64,000 nt of DNA from Pseudomonadota bacterium (GTDB lineage Bacteria; Pseudomonadota; Alphaproteobacteria; Rhizobiales; Methylopilaceae), in the NCBI GenBank assembly GCA_023388965.1, contig JAEWFF010000018.1, forward strand, positions 167,075-231,074, given 5' to 3'. Every line of letters starts with the position of its first letter. The stretch's first letter is position 1. Positions 58,979 through 64,000 of the stretch are shown piece after piece. The notes below the pieces were generated by a model that had not been told where the DNA came from, made no database searches, and saw only the letters and a list, made by a program, of their open reading frames with translations. A program made the translations under genes and the position numbers.

Positions 58979-59245
58979 GATTTCGATTCCTCGTCATTGT
59001 CGCTTTGTCCGCTTTATATGGCCGGGCCGGGCGAGCCGCAAAAACTCCGGCTCTCCCGAGGCGCGATCCCGCCGGCGGCGGGGGCGGGGAGAGGCGATAC
59101 GTACGGCGAACGCTCCCCGATGTGATAGAAGCGAGTCGATGCGTGCGTGGCGCGGCCGTCATGCTCGCCTGCGGCGCACAATCTAAGAGGGCGTGCGGTT
59201 GGATTTCCCGGACCAGACATTTCTCCCGGATCGGCGGGCAGGCTG
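58979..59245. other. Divergent intergenic region between OsmC fusion and LysR gene
   Basis: 267 bases, no gene recognised. It must carry both promoters; a LysR autoregulatory box could be here, but no T-N11-A motif of clear quality was seen. Confidence 0.45.
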
Positions 59246-60157
59246 ATGGACAGGCTCGATGGCGAGCGGATGTTCGTTGCCGTGATGGAGACGGGCAGTT
59301 TCGTGGCGGCGGCCGAGCGTCTGGGGACGAGTTCGGGGCAGGCCTCCAAACTGGTCTCGCGGCTCGAATCAAATCTCGGCGTCCGGCTGCTCAACCGCAC
59401 GACGCGGGCGGTCTCGCCGACGGAGGCCGGCACGGCCTATTTCGAGCGCCTGAAGCCGCTTCTCGATGAATTCGACAATCTCGACCGCTCGGTCCGCAAC
59501 ATTTCGCAGGCGCCGCGCGGCAGGCTGCGTGTCACCGCGCCGCTGACCTTCGGCACGCTCGAGCTTTCCCCCGCGCTCAGCCAGTTCGCGCTGATCTATC
59601 CCGAGATCGAACTCGATGTCGGCTTCTCGGACCGGATCGTGAATGTCGTGGACGAGGGCTTCGACATGGCCGTGCGCGTCGGCCGCCCCGCCGATTCCAG
59701 CCTCATCGCGCGCCGCATCTGCGATGTCCGCATCGTCATCGTCGCCTCGCAGGATTACATCGCCCGAAAGGGCGAGCCGGCGCAGCCGGACGATCTCGCC
59801 CGCCATGAATGCATCATCGACGGCAATTTCCGCGAGCCCAATCGCTGGCCGTTGAAGCTTGCGAACGGCAAGGCCGCCGCAGCACCCGCGCAAGGCCGCA
59901 TACGTTTCGCCAATGCCGATGCCTGCCTGCGCGCGGCCGAAGCGGGGCTTGGGCTCGCCTGCGTGCCGAGTTTCGTTGCCGCCGAGGCGCTTCGCGCCGG
60001 CACGGTGCGCACGGTTTTGTCGTCCTTCGAGGCCGAGCCCTACAGTGTGCACGCGCTTTATCCGCACAGCCGGCATCTGGCGGCCAAGGTCCGGGCGCTC
60101 GTGGATTTTCTGGTCGAGCGCTATCGCGGCACGCCGCATTGGGAGCGCGATCTGTGA
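59246..60157 (+). CDS. LysR-family transcriptional regulator
   Basis: A 303-residue regulator with an N-terminal winged HTH (MFVAVMETGSFVAAAERLGTSSGQASKLVSRLE near 9-41) and a periplasmic-binding-like effector domain from about residue 90. Similar regulators control quinone- or aromatic-responsive genes. The next genes (doxX-like, quinone oxidoreductase, glutathionyl-hydroquinone reductase) run in the same direction with a 120-base gap, so they are likely targets. Confidence 0.9.
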   Translation: MDRLDGERMFVAVMETGSFVAAAERLGTSSGQASKLVSRLESNLGVRLLNRTTRAVSPTEAGTAYFERLKPLLDEFDNLDRSVRNISQAPRGRLRVTAPLTFGTLELSPALSQFALIYPEIELDVGFSDRIVNVVDEGFDMAVRVGRPADSSLIARRICDVRIVIVASQDYIARKGEPAQPDDLARHECIIDGNFREPNRWPLKLANGKAAAAPAQGRIRFANADACLRAAEAGLGLACVPSFVAAEALRAGTVRTVLSSFEAEPYSVHALYPHSRHLAAKVRALVDFLVERYRGTPHWERDL

Positions 60158-60278
60158 TATTGCTTCCAATGCGGATGGAATAACCTTCCATACCGCTGGA
60201 TTATCATCCGATCGGTCCTGCTGCATCTTCTCCCTCAGACGCCAACCGGCGTTTCTGACGAAAAGGGAGCACCAGACC

Positions 60279-60740
60279 ATGACCGATATGTCTTTCACCG
60301 CCGATCGCCCGGTTGCCGATCGTCCCGTCGCCGCCGTGCGCGCCGGCAATGCCGAGATCGCCGCGCTCGTCCTGCGCGTTTCGATGGGCGTGCTGTTTCT
60401 TGCCCATGCCTGGCTGAAGATCGCGGTGTTCACGCCGGCCGGCACGGCCGACTTTTTCGCCAGCCTCGGCTTTCCGGGGGCGCTCGCTTATCCCGTCATC
60501 GCCGCGGAATTGCTCGGCGGTCTTGCGCTGATCGCCGGCATCGGCACGCGCTGGGTATCGCTTGCTCTGGTCCCGGTCCTGCTCGGCTCGATCTACGCTC
60601 CGCACGGCGCGGCCGGCTTCTTCTTCTCGAATGCGGGCGGCGGCTGGGAATTCCCGGCGTTCTGGGCAATCGCCCTCATCGTGCAGGCTCTTCTGGGCGA
60701 CGGCGCGTACTCGGCCCGCAATTTTCGCGGCGGAAACTGA
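60279..60740 (+). CDS. DoxX family membrane protein
   Basis: A 153-residue protein with four hydrophobic segments and the DoxX pattern LRVSMGVLFLAHAWLKIAVF near 33-52, and AELLGGLALIAGIGTRW. DoxX proteins often act with redox enzymes in quinone or thiol stress. AAAAGGGAG lies before the ATG at 60279. It starts the three-gene run. Confidence 0.88.
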   Translation: MTDMSFTADRPVADRPVAAVRAGNAEIAALVLRVSMGVLFLAHAWLKIAVFTPAGTADFFASLGFPGALAYPVIAAELLGGLALIAGIGTRWVSLALVPVLLGSIYAPHGAAGFFFSNAGGGWEFPAFWAIALIVQALLGDGAYSARNFRGGN

Positions 60741-60809
60741 ACCCGATCCATGGCGGAGGGGTTCGCCCTCCGCCATCGGCCCGTCCATACCGAAAGAAGG
60801 ATCAGAACA

Positions 60810-61655
60810 ATGACCATCGCTGTCACAGGTGCCACCGGCCAGCTTGGCCGCCTGGTAATCAAAAGTCTGAAAGCCCGCGCACCGTCCACCGACATCGTGG
60901 CGCTGGCGCGGAACACGGCCAAGGCGGCCGATCTCGGCGTCCTGGTCCGTGAGGCCGATTATGCCCAGCCCGAAACGCTCGAACGCGCTTTGGAGGGAAT
61001 CGACACCTTGCTCCTCATCTCGTCGAGCGAGGTCGGGCAGCGCGCCGCGCAGCATCGCAATGTCATCGAGGCGGCGCGGAAGGCCGGTGTTGGCCGCATT
61101 GTCTATACAAGCCTGCTGCACGCCGACACAAATCCTCTCGATCTTGCGGTCGAGCACCGGCAGACCGAGGCAGACCTGAAGGCGTCGGGAATCCCGTTCA
61201 CGATCCTGCGCAATGGCTGGTACACCGAAAATTACACCGCGTCCGTTCCCGGCGCGCTCGCCGGCGGTGCCTTTATCGGCAGCGCGGGCGAGGGCAGGAT
61301 CGCGTCGGCCACGCGAGCCGATTATGCGGAAGCCGCCGCTGTAATTATTCTCGGCGAAGGTCATGACGGCAAGACATACGAACTTGCCGGCGACGAGGCC
61401 TATACGCTCACCGATCTCGCCGCCGAGATTTCGCGGCAGTCGGGCAGGGAAATTCCCTACAAGAACCTGCCCGAGAAGGATTATGCCGCGGCATTGGTGG
61501 GCTTCGGCCTGCCCGAACCAATGGCGGCAGCCTTCGCGCGTTACGATGCCGACGCGGCGGAAGGTGCGCTCTTCCACGACGGGCGCGAGCTTTCCACGCT
61601 GATCGGCCGCCCGACGACGCCCCTGTCCTCGGCGGTGGCAGCGGCACTGAAATAA
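60810..61655 (+). CDS. NAD(P)H:quinone oxidoreductase, NmrA/QOR2 type
   Basis: A 281-residue NmrA-like Rossmann protein. The cofactor motif GATGQLGRLV is near residues 7-16, with VYTSLLHAD near 101 and an RNGWYTENY near 138. It matches QorB-type quinone oxidoreductases, which reduce quinones with NADPH. GAAAGAAGGA precedes the ATG at 60810; upstream open codons are not family-like. Confidence 0.88.
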   Translation: MTIAVTGATGQLGRLVIKSLKARAPSTDIVALARNTAKAADLGVLVREADYAQPETLERALEGIDTLLLISSSEVGQRAAQHRNVIEAARKAGVGRIVYTSLLHADTNPLDLAVEHRQTEADLKASGIPFTILRNGWYTENYTASVPGALAGGAFIGSAGEGRIASATRADYAEAAAVIILGEGHDGKTYELAGDEAYTLTDLAAEISRQSGREIPYKNLPEKDYAAALVGFGLPEPMAAAFARYDADAAEGALFHDGRELSTLIGRPTTPLSSAVAAALK

Positions 61656-61725
61656 CCCTCCGCACATGACGGCGCGGTCCCCGCAAGGACCGCGCCGCCG
61701 CAAACATTGATGGGATGTATGTATC

Positions 61726-62682
61726 ATGCTTGTTGACGGAAAATGGATGGCCGACTGGCAGCCGGTTCAGGCGAAAGACGAAAAGGGCGGCTTCGTCCGC
61801 CAGACATCGAGCTTCCGCAACTGGATCACGCCCGACGGCAGCGCCGGTCCGACCGGCGAGGGCGGTTTCGCTGCCGAGCGTGGCCGCTACCATCTCTATG
61901 TCGCGCTGATCTGTCCCTGGGCGTCCCGCACCCTGATCGGGCGCAAGCTCAAAAAGCTGGAAGACGCGATCTCGGTCTCGGTCGTCGAGCCGATCCTGAG
62001 CGATCAGGGCTGGCGCTTCGGTGATTATCCGGGCGCGAACCGCGATGACGTGAACGGCGCGACTTATCTTCACGAACTCTATACGCGCGCCGATCCGCAT
62101 GTGTCCGGACGCGCGACGGTGCCGGTCCTGTGGGACAAAAAGCGCGGCACGATCGTCAACAATGAATCGGCCGAAATCCTGCGCATGATGAATTCCGGCT
62201 TCGGCGACCTGGCCGATACTTCGGTCGATCTTTACCCCGCCGATCTGCGCGCGGAGATCGAGGCGCTGAACGAGCGCATCTATCCGCGGCTGAACAACGG
62301 CGTGTACCGCGCCGGCTTCGCGACGACGCAGATCGCCTACGAAGAGGCATTCCACGACGTGTTCGGCATGCTGGACGAACTCGAGGATCGCTTCGGCGAT
62401 GGCCGCGACTTCCTCTCCGGCGAGCGCCTCACCGAGGCGGATATCCGCCTGTTCGTGACGCTCATCCGCTTCGATGCCGCCTATCACGGCCTGTTCAAAT
62501 GCAATCTGCGGCGGATCGCGGATTATCCGCGCCTCAGCTTCTATCTGGCGCGTGTCCTGGCCTTACCCGGCGTCCGCGATACGGTCAGCATCGACCACAT
62601 CAAGCAGGGTTATTATTCGATCAGGGCGCTGAACCCGAATGGTGTCGTGCCGCTCGGTCCGGAGCTTGGCCTTGGGCTATGA
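61726..62682 (+). CDS. Glutathionyl-hydroquinone reductase (xi-class GST)
   Basis: A 318-residue GST-like protein. The catalytic CPWA is at residues 63-66, the cis-Pro region in TVPVLWDKK near 126, and the C-terminal helical domain with ILRMMNSGF onwards. Members reduce glutathionyl-hydroquinones formed from chlorinated or oxidised quinones. Together with the preceding DoxX and QorB-like genes it forms a plausible quinone detoxification unit. Confidence 0.9.
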   Translation: MLVDGKWMADWQPVQAKDEKGGFVRQTSSFRNWITPDGSAGPTGEGGFAAERGRYHLYVALICPWASRTLIGRKLKKLEDAISVSVVEPILSDQGWRFGDYPGANRDDVNGATYLHELYTRADPHVSGRATVPVLWDKKRGTIVNNESAEILRMMNSGFGDLADTSVDLYPADLRAEIEALNERIYPRLNNGVYRAGFATTQIAYEEAFHDVFGMLDELEDRFGDGRDFLSGERLTEADIRLFVTLIRFDAAYHGLFKCNLRRIADYPRLSFYLARVLALPGVRDTVSIDHIKQGYYSIRALNPNGVVPLGPELGLGL

Positions 62683-62749
62683 TCGTATGGGCGTGTGGAA
62701 GCCGGCGGTCCAGCCGCCGGCTTTCTTGCATGATTACTGGATCGCCTGT

Positions 62750-63196
62750 CTAGCGGACAATCACGGCCGGAACGGGGCTCTGCGTGATGACTTCCTGTGC
62801 CACGCTGCCGAGCAGCATGCGGTTGAGGCCGCGCCGCCCGTGCGAGGCGATAACGATCAGGTCGGCGCCGGTGTCGGCCGCGGCCTTCAGGATGCCTTCG
62901 GCGGGGTGCGTATCGGGAACATGCCGGAGCTCGGCCTTCACGCCGGCCTGATCGGCGGCCTTCGACGCGGCATCCAATATCTCCTTCGCGGCCTTGGCTG
63001 CCGCCGCATCGAATTCCTGAACCGCGTCGAAATTCTGCCGCCAGGCTTCGGATGCCATCTGCCGGGGCGCCCACATTTCGGTGGTCGTTACGATGGTTGC
63101 CTTCGCGCCGCTGGCTTTGGCAAGGCCCAAGCCGTGCTTGACGCCCTTCATCGCCAGTTCCGAACCGTCGGTCGCGATAAGAATGTGCTTATACAT
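62750..63196 (-). CDS. Universal stress protein (UspA fold), second copy
   Basis: A 148-residue protein, MYKHILIATDGSE at the start and ASHGRRGLNRMLLGSVAQEV at the end; close paralogue of the protein at 26346-26792. As there, the first Gly of the G-x2-G-x9-G-S motif is Ala. The frame continues upstream, but 63196 is the family start. It is convergent with the hydroquinone reductase. Confidence 0.92.
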   Translation of the reverse strand: MYKHILIATDGSELAMKGVKHGLGLAKASGAKATIVTTTEMWAPRQMASEAWRQNFDAVQEFDAAAAKAAKEILDAASKAADQAGVKAELRHVPDTHPAEGILKAAADTGADLIVIASHGRRGLNRMLLGSVAQEVITQSPVPAVIVR

Positions 63197-63393
63197 CGAG
63201 TTCTCCCGTACCGTTTGACATCCTGACGGCGAAGCATCGCCCGTGCTTGCCGTGCCGGTCAACTTTCCGGTGGAGCACTGTTTGACCCAGCGCAAGCAGC
63301 CGCACCGGTTTGACGATGTTAAGCTTATGATCGGCCCGGCCGGAACCTGCCCGGTTCAGTATGGTTGTTCAAAACAACGATATGGGGGTTGGG

Positions 63394-64000
63394 ATGAGAG
63401 CGATTTTCCGCGACTGGTACATCGTCATCATTGCCATCGTGCTCGTCCTTGGAGGCACGGTTTTTGCCGCCAGATTTGGGGGGTCTCAGACCGCCGCCGA
63501 GCAAACCACAGCCTCGATGGAGCTTCCGCCGCAACTCGTGCCCGACAGTGCGGATACCGGCCAGCCGGCAACTGCCGATGCGCATAACCACGACACGGCA
63601 AACGGGCCCGTCGCCGGGGGTGATCGTTTGCAACCGGCCACGGCCGAGCCGCAAGGTCGCGCCTCGGTGGCGCAGGAAACGGCAAACTCGGATTCAGCGG
63701 CGCAGGATTCCGGTTCGGTCCAGCCCACACCCGCTCCGCCTGTTTCCACACAGGCCCCGGCTCCCGAACAACAACCGGCTGCTCCTGCTCCTTCCGCCGC
63801 TTCTACTCCTGCGCAGACGGCCGCGCCGGCGCCACAGGCGAGCCACGATGCCGATGCCGCGGCGCGCGATCTTAATGCCGGCCGGCAGTCGTTCCGCAAA
63901 TGTCAGGCCTGCCATTCGCTCGAGCCGGGCAAGAATCTGATCGGCCCGAGCCTTGCCGCAGTGGTCGGAAGGTCGGCCGCCGAGGTAGAGGGGTTCAACT
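63394..64000 (+). CDS. Membrane-anchored cytochrome c, partial
   Basis: Runs off the right edge; 202 codons visible. An N-terminal membrane helix (residues about 6-28), then a long Ala/Pro/Gln/Thr-rich linker (30-150) and a class I cytochrome c domain beginning FRKCQACHSLEPGKNLIGPSL near 169-190, whose CQACH binds heme c. This is the CycM-type layout, with the heme domain on a flexible tether in the periplasm carrying electrons to an oxidase. The ATG at 63394 follows GGGGG; an in-frame ATG lies four codons earlier. Confidence 0.88.
   Translation, partial: MRAIFRDWYIVIIAIVLVLGGTVFAARFGGSQTAAEQTTASMELPPQLVPDSADTGQPATADAHNHDTANGPVAGGDRLQPATAEPQGRASVAQETANSDSAAQDSGSVQPTPAPPVSTQAPAPEQQPAAPAPSAASTPAQTAAPAPQASHDADAAARDLNAGRQSFRKCQACHSLEPGKNLIGPSLAAVVGRSAAEVEGFN

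Overview
The window is GC-rich chromosomal DNA of an alphaproteobacterium, most likely of the Hyphomicrobiales (Rhizobiales). The evidence is gene content (HWE/HisKA_2 kinase, TIGR02301 protein, DUF1499 protein, the pdxH - RT0821-like lipoprotein - J-domain - fabI order, a fixed-charge Pro/Ala-rich cytochrome c) and dispersed palindromic intergenic repeats typical of that order. Genus cannot be decided from the sequence alone.

Layout. 1-26.9 kb is ordinary housekeeping chromosome: an overlapping minus-strand operon (ygfZ-like, tag, HD hydrolase), a divergent dihydroorotase-like gene, an orphan histidine kinase, a LysE exporter, Nudix, FAD oxidase, tsaC, a histone-deacetylase-like/xseB/corA run, a MHYT-GGDEF-EAL c-di-GMP enzyme, pdxH, a lipoprotein, J-domain protein, fabI, phosphatase, RNA methyltransferase, aldo-keto reductase, MBL hydrolase, chrA and a universal stress protein. 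Gaps here are filled with at least two families of palindromic repeats; one gap (22.2-23.3 kb) also holds about 500 bases of hairpin-rich non-coding sequence.

27.7-41.1 kb is the remnant of a tailed prophage: a 5'-truncated tape-measure gene, tail proteins, a fibre, then a less GC-rich cargo cassette (glycosyltransferase-like, FkbM methyltransferase, three sulfotransferases), then a lysis module (amidase, overlapping Rz/Rz1 spanins, holin candidate). No integrase, repressor, capsid, portal or terminase is left.

41,154-57,927 is a complete-looking integrated element of 16.8 kb in the 3' half of a tRNA-Pro(CGG) gene, bounded by a perfect 49-bp direct repeat with 12-bp repeats just inside both ends. 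It has an integrase, excisionase candidate, XRE repressor with two perfect operator-like palindromes, RepA-like ATPase, HK97-type capsid, cold-shock-like protein, P27-like small terminase, tail chaperone, gp10-like protein, tape measure, NlpC/P60-like protein, tail-tip protein and SRAP protein. No large terminase, portal, prohead protease or major tail protein was found. This pattern suggests a phage satellite that supplies specificity-setting virion parts, or a partly deleted prophage.

57.9-64 kb returns to chromosome: the tRNA, an OsmC-SnoaL fusion, a LysR regulator followed by a DoxX / quinone-oxidoreductase / glutathionyl-hydroquinone-reductase run that looks like a quinone or electrophile stress unit, a second universal stress protein, and the start of a membrane-anchored cytochrome c.
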